Positions 22,095-32,145 of a stretch of DNA of 64,000 nucleotides are shown here, one piece after another. A model generated the notes under the pieces. That model was not told the DNA's origin, ran no database searches, and saw nothing but the letters and a program-made list of their open reading frames with translations. The position numbers and the translations under genes are program-made. The stretch is from Alphaproteobacteria bacterium (lineage in GTDB: Bacteria > Pseudomonadota > Alphaproteobacteria > UBA9655), in contig JAGVLE010000017.1 in NCBI GenBank assembly GCA_020049895.1, positions 1 through 64,000 of the forward strand, written 5' to 3'. Numbering within the stretch: the first letter of the stretch is position 1; every line of letters begins with the position of its first letter.

Positions 22095-22137
22095 GTCATT
22101 GTGAACCTCGATGAAAGAGAGGCGAAGCAACCCAGGG
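22094..22137. repeat. degenerate copy of the GTCATTGCGAG...GCGAAGCAATCCAG-type dispersed repeat
   Basis: cgtcattgtgaacctcgatgaaagagaggcgaagcaacccag. Confidence 0.5.
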
Positions 22138-22260
22138 CATAAAAATTACTCTCCCCCTAAACAGCTGAATTGTTTGCCTCTCTTTTTTGAGACGCTCATC
22201 TAAACGAATGACATGCTGAGTTTTTTGTAAGAGAAGAGAAAGATGGAGATTAGCGTCTTC

Positions 22261-23859
22261 TTATCGTTGCAGTGCTGCTGCAATCAATTCAATCGTTTCA
22301 TCGACTCCATAGAGAGCAAAGAACGATCCAAGACGAGGTCCTTCGTCTTGGCCTAAGAGAATTTGGTAAAGCGCCTTAAACCAATCCCGCAAGTTCGTAT
22401 AATTGTGACGTTTTCCAACCTCATAGATTTCGCTTTGAATCACTTCCGGATCTGCAGGAAGCCCCTCTAGGCGTTGCCTAAGGTCTTCCAATGCCTTTAT
22501 CTCTTCAAGGGTCGGTGTGCGGTAATGCTTGTTGGGCTTTACGAAATCCTTATAATAAGCGATAGCGTATCCTAGTAAGTGATCGACCATAGGCATAGCC
22601 GTAGGGTTTGCTCCAGGAGCATACCGGCTAATAAAGCCCCATAAAACCTGTTTGTCTTCCGTATTACATACACTTGCCAGGTTTAATAAAATTCCAAAAC
22701 TTAAAGGTAGTTCTTCACGAGGCGGATTTCCTTGGTGGACATGCCACGCTGGGTTCATCAGCCGTTGAGGAACGGGTTGTTCTGGGAATTTTTCAAGGAA
22801 CCCTAGATATTCATCCACTGCCCGCGGAATCATATCAAAATAAAGTCGTTTCGCCTTTCTCGGCGCTTGATACATAAAATAGGACAGACTTTCTTCAGGT
22901 GCATAGTTTAGCCATTCTTCAATGGTTAAACCATTTCCCTTCGATTTAGAGATCTTTGTCCCATCTGCATCTAGGAAAAGCTCGTAATTAAAGCCTTCTG
23001 GCGGCCGATGTCCGAGCACTTTGCAAACTTGGCTTGAAAGTTTGACGGAATCAATAAGGTCTTTTCCAGACATTTCATAATCCACATCAAAAGCCGCCCA
23101 CCGCATCCCCCAATCAACCTTCCACTGCAACTTGCAGTGACCACCCGTCACAAGAGTTTCAACGAGTTTTCCATCTTCACGACGATAAACAATTGTTCCT
23201 TTGTCAGGATGCTGTTCAACTACAGGAACTTGCAAAACATGCCCCGTTTCAACGCAAATAGGTAAAAAAGGGCTATAGGTCGCACGACGCTCTGCACGAA
23301 GAGTCGGAAGAATAATTTTTATAATCGCATCATAATTTTCCAAAACAGAGCGCAACATTGGATCAAAACGCCCTGAAAAATAGCAGTCTGACGAGCTGAT
23401 AAACTCGTAATCAAACCCAAATGTATCTAAAAAGGCCTTTAGCCGAGCATTATTATGATGTCCAAAACTTTCATGTGTCCCAAATGGGTCCGGAATTTTT
23501 GTTAACGGTTTCCCTAAGTACTGAGCAAGCATCTCAGGATTTGGAACGTTATCCGGAACCTTCCTTAGGCCATCCATATCATCAGAAACTGCATAAAGTT
23601 TAGTAGGGATATCTGAAAGCAAAGAAAAGGCTTTCCGCACCATTGTCGTCCGGACGACCTCTCCGAAAGTTCCAATATGAGGCAATCCTGAAGGGCCATA
23701 CCCTGTCTCAAACAAGACAAATCCCTTAGAGGGAGGGGAAATTTCTAAACGATGAAGAATCTTCCTGGCTTCTTCAAAAGGCCAAGCCGGGGACGTTTGA
23801 GCATAGGGGCGAATGTTTTGCATAATTTCTTTTATACTAGAATTTTTTTTTTCTCTCAA
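22261..23859 (-). CDS. lysK: lysyl-tRNA synthetase, class I
   Basis: [20 protein letters not shown] (HIGH-type) and [19 protein letters not shown] (KMSKS-type). Confidence 0.95.
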   Translation of the reverse strand: MREKKNSSIKEIMQNIRPYAQTSPAWPFEEARKILHRLEISPPSKGFVLFETGYGPSGLPHIGTFGEVVRTTMVRKAFSLLSDIPTKLYAVSDDMDGLRKVPDNVPNPEMLAQYLGKPLTKIPDPFGTHESFGHHNNARLKAFLDTFGFDYEFISSSDCYFSGRFDPMLRSVLENYDAIIKIILPTLRAERRATYSPFLPICVETGHVLQVPVVEQHPDKGTIVYRREDGKLVETLVTGGHCKLQWKVDWGMRWAAFDVDYEMSGKDLIDSVKLSSQVCKVLGHRPPEGFNYELFLDADGTKISKSKGNGLTIEEWLNYAPEESLSYFMYQAPRKAKRLYFDMIPRAVDEYLGFLEKFPEQPVPQRLMNPAWHVHQGNPPREELPLSFGILLNLASVCNTEDKQVLWGFISRYAPGANPTAMPMVDHLLGYAIAYYKDFVKPNKHYRTPTLEEIKALEDLRQRLEGLPADPEVIQSEIYEVGKRHNYTNLRDWFKALYQILLGQDEGPRLGSFFALYGVDETIELIAAALQR

Positions 23860-24146
23860 TGCCTATCAGGAATGAACCTCTAGAAATTAAGGAATCAAAC
23901 CTTCTGGGAGGGAAGAAAGTGCCTCACGGATGTGATCAATTTTTTGCATGACTAAAATTTTTCCTTCACTGTTTTGAATAAGGACAACAACAAAAAAGAT
24001 AAGAAAGAACAGGCATTTTTTGCTTGTATGCCCTATTCCCGTTTCCTCTTCCGAGTATAATAAGGCCTTGTGTGCCCAGCTAATATGTTTTATGGATTAG
24101 TAATCTTATCCGTCCCTACTTATCAACAATTTTTACGGAGCATTCC

Positions 24147-25412
24147 ATGGAAAATATAAGCCTCGTTCTTCAAGCTTGCGCAGGATTAGTCCTTTTTCTT
24201 TTCCTTGCCTGGGTTTTTAGTGAAGATCGAAAGGCGATAGATTTCAAATCAGTTTTCATGGGGCTTGCGGTTCAAATAACGTTAGCCATCATCGTCACCA
24301 AATTTTCCTTTGTCCGCTCTGGCTTATTTGCTATTGGCGATGGAATCATGCTCTTGAAAGATGCCACCTTTGCCGGCACAAGTTTTGTCTTTGGTTACTT
24401 AGGAGGGGGTGATGTCCCGTTTGTCCCCAAAGAAGGAGCAAGTACTTTTATTTTTGCCTTCCAAGCCATGCCCATGATAATGCTCGTCAGCGCTCTTTCC
24501 ATGTTACTCTTTCATTGGGGCGTCCTTCCTTTTATCGTCAAAATCTGTTCAACTTTTTTTCAAAAAACTCTTCGTGTTGGTGGGGCTCTTGGCGTATGTG
24601 CCGCGGCTAAAATGTTTCTTGGTCAAACCGAAGCACCCCTTCTGGTCAGACCTTACTTAGGACATTTTTCACGCAGTGAGCTTTTTTCAGTGATGACAGC
24701 TGGAATGGCGACCACATCTATTTCCATCATGGTTGTCTATGCTTTAATCCTGGAAGGAACCATTTCTGACCCCATTGCTCACATCTTGACGGCTTCCATT
24801 ATTAGCGTTCCTGCAGCCCTAACAATTTCTCGCATCCTCATTCCACAGACAGGAGAAACCACATCCGGTCATCTTGTTGTTCCTTATCAATTTTCAGGAT
24901 CTATGGAAGCCCTTTCTCAAGGCACTTCGGATGGAGTAAAACTTTATATTAATGTTATCGCCATGGTCCTTGTCTTTTTAGCGCTCGTTGCCCTTGTTAA
25001 TGCTATTCTTGCCTTTCTTCCTTCTTTTGGCGATGAACCTTTAAGCCTACAACTCCTTCTTGGCTATGTCTTATCCCCACTTACCTGGCTTTTGGGGATT
25101 CCTTGGAGCGAATCCATACCTGCAGGGGCGCTTTTGGGTAAAAAAACGATTTTAAATGAACTGATCGCTTTCATTGGCCTAGCCTCCATTCCAAAAACAG
25201 TCCTCAGCACACGCAGCGCCATGATTATGATTTACGCCCTTGCTGGCTTTGCTAACTTAAGCAGTATCGGCATTCAAATTGGCTCTTTAGGAACAATGAT
25301 CCCTAACAGAAAACAAGAAATTATTTCTCTTGGATTTAAGGCCTTGATTGCGGGCACTATTGCAAGTTGCATGAGTGGAGCCATCATCGGCATTTTGCAT
25401 AGCTTTGGATAA
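24147..25412 (+). CDS. concentrative nucleoside transporter, NupC family
   Basis: FLGQTEAPLLVRPYL...MTAGMATTSISIMVVYA; GFANLSSIGIQIGSLG. Confidence 0.93.
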   Translation: MENISLVLQACAGLVLFLFLAWVFSEDRKAIDFKSVFMGLAVQITLAIIVTKFSFVRSGLFAIGDGIMLLKDATFAGTSFVFGYLGGGDVPFVPKEGASTFIFAFQAMPMIMLVSALSMLLFHWGVLPFIVKICSTFFQKTLRVGGALGVCAAAKMFLGQTEAPLLVRPYLGHFSRSELFSVMTAGMATTSISIMVVYALILEGTISDPIAHILTASIISVPAALTISRILIPQTGETTSGHLVVPYQFSGSMEALSQGTSDGVKLYINVIAMVLVFLALVALVNAILAFLPSFGDEPLSLQLLLGYVLSPLTWLLGIPWSESIPAGALLGKKTILNELIAFIGLASIPKTVLSTRSAMIMIYALAGFANLSSIGIQIGSLGTMIPNRKQEIISLGFKALIAGTIASCMSGAIIGILHSFG

Positions 25413-26256
25413 GGTCGTTGTTATTGCTGGCCCTACAGCTAGCGGAAAATCAGCCTACGCTTTGCATTTAGCAAAAACCGCTCAAGCATTCATTATCAAT
25501 GCAGATAGTCTGCAAGTTTACAGAGACCTTGAAATCCTAACTGCCCAACCTTCTCTCGCTGAACAAAAGCTTCTGCCTTACCACCTTTATGGAATTTTGG
25601 ACCCTCAAGAGACTTGTTCTGTAGGGCGTTGGTTGCCTCTTGCACTCGCTGCCATCAAGACCGCCCATGAAAAAGGGTGTTTACCAATTGTTGTGGGAGG
25701 AACAGGATTTTATTTGAGAGCTTTGATCGAGGGGCTTTCTCCCCTTCCCTCTCAAGATGCAGACATTCGTGCAGCTCTTCAAACGGAAGAAACAACAACT
25801 CTCTATCAAGAGCTCCAAACTGTGGATCCCCTCCTGGCAGATCGCCTTAATCCTAACGATCGTCAACGCATTATGCGAGGCGTTGAGGTTTTTCGAGGAA
25901 CTGGAACCCCCTTAAGTTTTTGGCAAGCCTCTGCTGCCCGCCCAACTTCTTATACTTTTGAATCCTATCTTTTCTTGCCTCCTCCGGACGTTCTCGAAGC
26001 TCGCATAGCTCAAAGGCTTGAGAATATGCTGAAAAATGGAGTGTTAGAGGAAATCTCTCAGGCCTTGAAAAAACCTATATCTATGGGAGCTCAAAAGGCC
26101 TTAGGATTCAAAGAATTTTCAGCCCACCTCCAAGGAAAGATTTCCCTCGAGGAAGCGAAAGCCCTCACTCTAGTGCACACCCGCCAATATGCTAAACGCC
26201 AACGCACCTGGTTTCGACATCAGTTTAAAGCAAACCATCTGATTGATAGCTTATAA
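25375..26256 (+). CDS. miaA: tRNA dimethylallyltransferase
   Basis: VVIAGPTASGKSAYALHLA, NADSLQVYRDL, TRQYAKRQRTWFRHQ. Confidence 0.95.
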   Translation: MEPSSAFCIALDKVVVIAGPTASGKSAYALHLAKTAQAFIINADSLQVYRDLEILTAQPSLAEQKLLPYHLYGILDPQETCSVGRWLPLALAAIKTAHEKGCLPIVVGGTGFYLRALIEGLSPLPSQDADIRAALQTEETTTLYQELQTVDPLLADRLNPNDRQRIMRGVEVFRGTGTPLSFWQASAARPTSYTFESYLFLPPPDVLEARIAQRLENMLKNGVLEEISQALKKPISMGAQKALGFKEFSAHLQGKISLEEAKALTLVHTRQYAKRQRTWFRHQFKANHLIDSL

Positions 26257-26994
26257 GCATTTATAGCCCGTATGAAGAGCCACGATTCCTCCTGTAAGGG
26301 GTTCACACGTCTGATAAGAAAACCCCACGTCTTTCATCAGCGTGAGAAGTTCTTCTCGCGTTAAAAACGTTCGGATACTTTCTGCCAAATATTGGTAAGC
26401 TTCTTTATCATTTGCAATCCACTCTCCCATTTTAGGAAGAATCTTCAAGGAATAAAAATCATATAGTTTACGCATTGGAGCTGCGGGTTGGCTAAATTCA
26501 AGACAGGAAAATTTTCCGCCAAGCTTTAAAACTCGATAAGCTTCCTTTAATGCAAGATCCCGATGCGTCACATTACGCAGCCCAAAGGCAATCGTATAGA
26601 CATCCACAGAGCTATCCTCTAAAGGCAAGGCTTCTGCACTTCCACACACCCAAGTAAAGTTGGGAAAACGTGAGCGCCCCTCCTTAATCATAGCCGGATT
26701 AATATCACAAAGAACGACCTGTCCGTGAAAACCGCTGCGATCAAGCCGACGAAGAATGGCAGATCCAATATCTCCCGTCCCGCCGGCAACATCCAAATAA
26801 ACGCCCCCATCACACAGAGGAAGACTCTCAACAAATATCTTTTTCCATAGCCGATGAATACCCAAACTCATCACATCGTTCATCAGGTCATATCGTGAAG
26901 AAACTCGGTCGAAAACATGTGAAACTTTTTCAGTTTTCTGACGCGCTGAAACTTTTTCAAACCCAAAATCAAATTTTTTATCAGAGTCTTTCAT
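26251..26994 (-). CDS. ubiE: ubiquinone/menaquinone biosynthesis C-methyltransferase
   Basis: VFDRVSSRYDLMNDVMSLGIHRLWK; YLDVAGGTGDIG; TIAFGLRNVTH. Confidence 0.95.
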   Translation of the reverse strand: MKDSDKKFDFGFEKVSARQKTEKVSHVFDRVSSRYDLMNDVMSLGIHRLWKKIFVESLPLCDGGVYLDVAGGTGDIGSAILRRLDRSGFHGQVVLCDINPAMIKEGRSRFPNFTWVCGSAEALPLEDSSVDVYTIAFGLRNVTHRDLALKEAYRVLKLGGKFSCLEFSQPAAPMRKLYDFYSLKILPKMGEWIANDKEAYQYLAESIRTFLTREELLTLMKDVGFSYQTCEPLTGGIVALHTGYKCL

Positions 26995-27036
26995 TGTTCT
27001 CTTTTTATTTCCCGTCTTTTCCTGTAAAATATACTA

Positions 27037-27327
27037 ATGCCTAAACCTATACAAATAAATCCAGAACAAGCTGAGGTCATTGCCCTTCAAGGGCTCGTTT
27101 TCCTTGCTAAAGATCAGGATTTATTTGGACACTTTATCGCAGGCTCAGGCATTAGTCCCCAAGAGCTTAAAAAACACTTTAAAGACCCAGATTTTTTGGG
27201 GGGCGTCTTGGATTCTATCTTAGCAAACGATACGGTTTTACTTGATTTTTGTTCAGAAACCACTCTTAGCCCTGAAACCCTTCTTCTGGCACGCCGCGTC
27301 CTTCCCGGCGGAATCAATGATCACTAA
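27037..27327 (+). CDS. DUF3572-like family protein
   Basis: 96 aa; ALQGLVFLAKDQDLFGHFIAGSGISPQEL... typical of the short alphaproteobacterial family. Confidence 0.75.
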   Translation: MPKPIQINPEQAEVIALQGLVFLAKDQDLFGHFIAGSGISPQELKKHFKDPDFLGGVLDSILANDTVLLDFCSETTLSPETLLLARRVLPGGINDH

Positions 27328-27973
27328 TTAATCCCGCGATCAAGGCTAACGTCTCATCATCAGCAATTCCATCCATTTTATGGGGTTGAAAATGTCGTTG
27401 AAATGCTAAAAGCGCATGAGGAAGAGATATGGTCTCATACCCAATTTTACTGAGCCCTTCTTTAACATCGGGATAGGCTCCTTTTCCTTCCACAGGCCAA
27501 AGACCTAACCCCTTTTGGTGCAAACGTTTCCAAGGAAAAAGATGTCCTGGATCTTCTTTGCGACGCGGGGCTACATCCGAATGTCCTAAAATACGAGAAG
27601 ATGGAATTTCCCAGCGAGATTGAATCTCTAATAATAGCTCGATTAATGCCTCAATTTGTGAGTCTGAGAAAGGAATGTATCCATAAGAATGTCCTGGATT
27701 CACAAGCTCAATCCCAACGGAAGAACTGTTAAGATCCGTTCGTCCCTGCCAAAAACTTTTCCCCGCGTGCCAGGCACGTTTTCTTTCTTCAACTAAGGTA
27801 TAGACTTGCCCTTCTTCATCAATCACATAGTGACAACTCACCTGAGAAAGAGGATTTCTTAAAGCGTCAATGGCCCTTTGCGCACTTTCCATATCCGTGT
27901 AATGAAGCAATACCGTATCAATGGGACAGAGGCGTTCATTATGGTTAGGAGAAGGAGAAATTATTTTATCCAT
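27314..27973 (-). CDS. ampD: N-acetylmuramoyl-L-alanine amidase
   Basis: DTVLLHYTDMESAQRAIDAL...VSCHYVIDEEGQVYTLVEERKRAWHAG...ILGHSDVAPRRKEDPG. Confidence 0.92.
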   Translation of the reverse strand: MDKIISPSPNHNERLCPIDTVLLHYTDMESAQRAIDALRNPLSQVSCHYVIDEEGQVYTLVEERKRAWHAGKSFWQGRTDLNSSSVGIELVNPGHSYGYIPFSDSQIEALIELLLEIQSRWEIPSSRILGHSDVAPRRKEDPGHLFPWKRLHQKGLGLWPVEGKGAYPDVKEGLSKIGYETISLPHALLAFQRHFQPHKMDGIADDETLALIAGLISDH

Positions 27974-28189
27974 ACTTATTAATTTAACTTTTTTAGGATA
28001 ACCTTACAAGATGAGGTTGAGAGAGAAATTAAAGAACACTCTCAATAATTTTGTGTTTGAGTTTCAGCACCAATTTTTTGCCTCCATGAAACTCTCCTCT
28101 TGTCATAAAAATAAAAGAAAATCCTCATGTTGAGAGCTCTTAAAATAAGTGGTATAGTTTCTAGGTTTTGTGAACGCTAAGGATATAAA

Positions 28190-29071
28190 ATGTCTTCTGA
28201 TTCCCTCAAACGACCAGTTATTTTGATTACAGGAATGTCAGGGTCAGGGAAGTCTATTGCTCTCAAGACTTTTGAGGATATGGGGTATGAAACGATTGAT
28301 AATCTCCCCCTCTCTTTTTTAGAAGGTGTCGCACGAACATCACAGGGTGAGCCTCCTCCCTTAGCGATTGCTGTAGATGTAAGAACTCGTGGATTTACCG
28401 CTGAGCGTTTTTTGGAAGAGTTACAAAAACTTTCACAAGACAAAACCCGCCACACCCAATTTATTTTCTTTGATTGTGAAGATGAGATCTTGGTCCGCCG
28501 ATATAATGCCTCTCGACGCCTTCATCCCCTTGCCCACGAACGTCCTGTCCTTGATGGAATGCGTGTAGAACGCCATATTATGTCCTCTCTACAAGATCAT
28601 GCAGATATGGTAATTGATACCAGCCATCTCTCAACAGCGGACTTAAAAGGCCAACTGCGGCGCCGCTTTCTTCCCAAGAAATCTCCTGGGTTAAGTATTT
28701 TAGTGATGTCTTTTTCTTACCGCCACGGATTGCCACGGGAAGCTGATATTGTATTTGATGCACGTGCTCTTAAAAATCCCTTTTACGAAGAAAATCTCAG
28801 TCTTTTATCAGGAGAAACCCTTGAGGTTGCTGATTATATCGAAAAAGACCCTCTCTTTCCTTTACTTCTCAATAGTCTTAAAGAGATACTATCCCTGTCT
28901 CTTCCTCGCTTTGAGAAAGAGGGGCGCCAATATCTTACTCTTGCTATTGGGTGTACCGGAGGGCAACATCGTTCAGTTTTTGTCGCAAAAACTCTTGCTG
29001 AGTGGTTACAGACAGAGAAAAAACACGTAAAACTAAAACATAGAGACGTAAAGGAAAGAAAAAAACAATGA
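28190..29071 (+). CDS. rapZ: RNase adapter protein RapZ
   Basis: ITGMSGSGKSIALKTFEDMGYETIDNLP; IGCTGGQHRSVFVA. Confidence 0.95.
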   Translation: MSSDSLKRPVILITGMSGSGKSIALKTFEDMGYETIDNLPLSFLEGVARTSQGEPPPLAIAVDVRTRGFTAERFLEELQKLSQDKTRHTQFIFFDCEDEILVRRYNASRRLHPLAHERPVLDGMRVERHIMSSLQDHADMVIDTSHLSTADLKGQLRRRFLPKKSPGLSILVMSFSYRHGLPREADIVFDARALKNPFYEENLSLLSGETLEVADYIEKDPLFPLLLNSLKEILSLSLPRFEKEGRQYLTLAIGCTGGQHRSVFVAKTLAEWLQTEKKHVKLKHRDVKERKKQ

Positions 29072-29478
29072 TCGGAATTGTTCTCGTCACCCACGGACGC
29101 CTTGCCCAAGAGTTTGCTTCTGCTCTTGAACACATTAATGGAAAGCAAGATCATTTGGCCACCATTAGCCTGCTGGCCAATGATGATATTGAAGCAAAGC
29201 GTAATGAAATTTCCCAAGCCATCCGAGACGTTGATACGGGAAAAGGAGTGGTTGTTGTGACGGATATGTTTGGAGGAACTCCATCAAACCTCGCCCACTC
29301 CCTTCTTGACCACCATAATGTAGAAATCGTTGCTGGAATGAACCTTCCTCTTCTTATTAAACTTGCAAGTATCCGTAACACAAAGCCTTTAAGAGAAGCG
29401 GTGTTATTGGCCCAAGAAGCCGGCCAAAAATACATTCACGTTGCTTCGCGTATTTTAAAGAGCACGCCTCATGAGTAA
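29068..29478 (+). CDS. PTS mannose-type EIIA
   Basis: MIGIVLVTHGRLAQEF; VVTDMFGGTPSNLA. Confidence 0.92.
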   Translation: MIGIVLVTHGRLAQEFASALEHINGKQDHLATISLLANDDIEAKRNEISQAIRDVDTGKGVVVVTDMFGGTPSNLAHSLLDHHNVEIVAGMNLPLLIKLASIRNTKPLREAVLLAQEAGQKYIHVASRILKSTPHE

Positions 29479-29743
29479 AATCACAAAAGATACTATCATC
29501 AAGAATCGTAAGGGGTTGCATGCCCGCGCTTCGGCTGAAGTCGTCAGATTAGCAGAATCTTTTAAAGCCAATCTTTACGTTTGCCACCAAGAGGCTTGCG
29601 TCCCTGCAACCTCCATCATGGACCTACTTATGCTTGGGGCCGCCCAAGGGGCCCATATTATTGTGGAAGGGACAGGAACAGACGCTGAGCAAGCCGTGGA
29701 CGCTCTCGTCGGGCTTATTGACAATGAATTTGGAGAGAAGTAA
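29471..29743 (+). CDS. phosphocarrier protein HPr
   Basis: KNRKGLHARASAEVV, SIMDLLMLGAAQG. Confidence 0.94.
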   Translation: MSKITKDTIIKNRKGLHARASAEVVRLAESFKANLYVCHQEACVPATSIMDLLMLGAAQGAHIIVEGTGTDAEQAVDALVGLIDNEFGEK

Positions 29744-29844
29744 TGACTTCTGTCTATATCTTTAGTGCCTATGGAGTAAGCCTATTCAGTCTTTTTGGCT
29801 TTTTAGGATGGGCTTATCTTAAATGGAAAAAAGCGCGTCAATGA
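29743..29844 (+). CDS. ccmD: heme exporter protein CcmD (missed by ORF track)
   Basis: hand translation MTSVYIFSAYGVSLFSLFGFLGWAYLKWKKARQ*; single TM, directly before ccmE with ATGA overlap. Confidence 0.75.
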   Translation: MTSVYIFSAYGVSLFSLFGFLGWAYLKWKKARQ

Positions 29845-30266
29845 AGCCAAAACACCAACGGCTTTGGGTTCTTTGTGTCGGATGTGGGCTTATAGGAGGC
29901 CTTGTTTTTATTACCCTTACATCTCTCTCGGAAAACATACTTTTCTTTTATACCCCCTCAGATCTCACCCATACCTATGTCCATCGGGAGAAACTCATTC
30001 GTGTGGGGGGAATCGTTGCCCCTGGCTCTGTCCATCGAGAAGGAAGTGCAATATCTTTTAAAATAACTGATTCGCAAGCCTCTCTCACCATAGGGTGTAC
30101 AGATCCACTCCCCAATCTTTTTCGCGAAGGCCAAGCTATCGTTGCTGAGGGATATTTTGAAGGAACTGGATTTTTTCGAGCACAATCGGTCCTTGCCAAA
30201 CATGATGAAACCTATATGCCAAAAAACGTTGTCGATACCTCGGGAAAAGCATGCTCGGTGAAATAG
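29841..30266 (+). CDS. ccmE: cytochrome c maturation heme chaperone CcmE
   Basis: MKPKHQRLWVL...FFYTPSDLTHTYVHREKLIRVGGIVAPGSV; weak final motif but context agrees. Confidence 0.88.
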   Translation: MKPKHQRLWVLCVGCGLIGGLVFITLTSLSENILFFYTPSDLTHTYVHREKLIRVGGIVAPGSVHREGSAISFKITDSQASLTIGCTDPLPNLFREGQAIVAEGYFEGTGFFRAQSVLAKHDETYMPKNVVDTSGKACSVK

Positions 30267-32065
30267 GAACCTTTTTTTTAGAACTTGCTCTTGGCTTTGC
30301 GTGCGTCCAAGTCGCCGCATCCTTCAATGGACAACACAATCGCTGGGAAGTCTTAGGTCGTGTTTCCGCCTTCCTACAGACAGGGATTATCATTTCCGCT
30401 TTCCTTATTCTCGTAATAGCTTTTGTCTGCTGTGATTTCTCCCTTCTGCTTGTAGCCCTTCATGACCACACCTCTCTCCCCTGGTATTATAGGCTCGCGG
30501 CTACCTGGGGAAATCATGAGGGATCCCTCTTCTTGTTCATCTGCGTATTATCAGCTTTAAGCGCCGCTTTCGCTTTCTTTCTTCCTTTACCTCTAAGAAC
30601 TAAGTCATTGATAAGTCAAGGAATTATTACGGTCTTGTTCTTAGTCCTCTTGCTGACAACCTCTAACCCCTTTCTTCCTCTTCCCTTTCACATCTCAGAA
30701 GGGCAGTCTCTGAACCCTCTTCTGCAAGATAAAGGTCTCCTCCTACACCCTCCTCTTCTTTATCTAGGATATGTTGGGTTTTCAGCTCCTTTTTCTATTG
30801 CTCTGAGCCTATTATGGGAAGGGAAGGAACGCTCTTTAAAGATTCTTAGGCCTTGGGTTCTCCTTCCCTGGGGATTATTAACAGCAGGCATTACCTTTGG
30901 CAGTTGGTGGGCGTATTATGAATTGGGATGGGGGGGCTGGTGGTTTTGGGATCCTGTGGAAAATATTTCACTCATGCCTTGGCTAGCTGCCACCGCTCTC
31001 TTGCATATTCTTCTCACCGACAAATTTCATAAATGGACACTTTTTCTCTGCCTTCTTACCTTTGGATTAAGCCTTCTTGGAACCTTTCTTGTTCGCTCTG
31101 GGCTTATTATCTCCGTCCATTCCTTTGCCGTTGATCCTGAGAAAGGAATCGTTATGGCGAGCCTCATTGCTCTTATTATGGCCGCTGCTTTTGCGATATG
31201 GATGTTGAAAGCCCCCAAATTTTCTTCTCCACCGGTGCAGCTTGTCTCTCAAAAAGGACTTATTTTAGGAAACTCTCTTATCTTGTCTATTGTTTTAGCC
31301 ACGCTTCTTTTGGGAACACTTTACCCACTTCTCAACGAAATCCTTGGCGGATCTCCCTTATCTATTGGTGCCCCTTATTTTGAAAACACCCTTGTTCCCT
31401 TAAGTCTTCCTCTCTTCATTTTGCTCCCCATAGGGTGCTTATTCTGCACCCAACGAATGGATCTCTTTTCCTTGCTTCTTATACCACTAACAGCCGTCTT
31501 AGGAGCTCTCGTCCTTCTGCTTTATTACGTCCATCCTCCCTCTCTTTTATCGATTACAGGAATCAGCTTGGCGATTTGGGTGATAAGTGGAACGCTTCTT
31601 GCTTTTTATAAAAAACGCCTTTCGCTAGGGGCTTTCTGTGCCCATTTAGGAGTAGGTGTGAGTCTTCTTGGTGTGAGTGTTGGCGGAGGCTTTCGTGTAG
31701 ATGAAGCACGCCCGCTGAAGATCCATCACTCTCTCCCTTTAGCCGGACTTCCCTTAACCCTAGAGTCAGTCTTCCATGGAAATGAACCTACTTACATCTA
31801 TGAGAGGGCAATCCTCAGTTATTCTAAAAGACAATTAGCTCCCGAGAAAAGACTCTATCGCCCTCAGCAGTCTTTCATCAGCGAAACGGCCATAACCACA
31901 AATGGTTTCCGAGATATCTATGTTGCCCTGGGCCCTTATCAAGGAGAGGACACCTGGCTTGTCCGTGCCTCCTGGATTCCTCTCGCCCCCTGGATTTGGT
32001 TAGGGGGCGCGTTAATGGTGCTAGGAGCAGGCCTTTCTCTTTTCCGCCGTCTTCCAAGGCCATAG
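30251..32065 (+). CDS. ccmF: heme lyase CcmF
   Basis: WGNHEGSLFLF; GWGGWWFWDPVENISLMPWL. Confidence 0.96.
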   Translation: MLGEIGTFFLELALGFACVQVAASFNGQHNRWEVLGRVSAFLQTGIIISAFLILVIAFVCCDFSLLLVALHDHTSLPWYYRLAATWGNHEGSLFLFICVLSALSAAFAFFLPLPLRTKSLISQGIITVLFLVLLLTTSNPFLPLPFHISEGQSLNPLLQDKGLLLHPPLLYLGYVGFSAPFSIALSLLWEGKERSLKILRPWVLLPWGLLTAGITFGSWWAYYELGWGGWWFWDPVENISLMPWLAATALLHILLTDKFHKWTLFLCLLTFGLSLLGTFLVRSGLIISVHSFAVDPEKGIVMASLIALIMAAAFAIWMLKAPKFSSPPVQLVSQKGLILGNSLILSIVLATLLLGTLYPLLNEILGGSPLSIGAPYFENTLVPLSLPLFILLPIGCLFCTQRMDLFSLLLIPLTAVLGALVLLLYYVHPPSLLSITGISLAIWVISGTLLAFYKKRLSLGAFCAHLGVGVSLLGVSVGGGFRVDEARPLKIHHSLPLAGLPLTLESVFHGNEPTYIYERAILSYSKRQLAPEKRLYRPQQSFISETAITTNGFRDIYVALGPYQGEDTWLVRASWIPLAPWIWLGGALMVLGAGLSLFRRLPRP

Positions 32066-32145
32066 AACCCTCCCTTTAATCTTTTGTCATATTTTGTGAA
32101 GGCTTTAGGATTGACCAGGGACGTTCTCCTCCCTAAAGTTTGCCT

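Noticed and set aside
22261-23859. Class I lysyl-tRNA synthetase as an archaeal-type oddity
   Set aside because: Class I LysRS is well established in Alphaproteobacteria, so not novel
23888-24045. Minus-strand frame KKCLFFLIFFVVVLIQNSEGKILVMQKIDHIREALSSLPEGLIP upstream of lysK
   Set aside because: Looks like a small membrane protein but no convincing start codon; left uncalled
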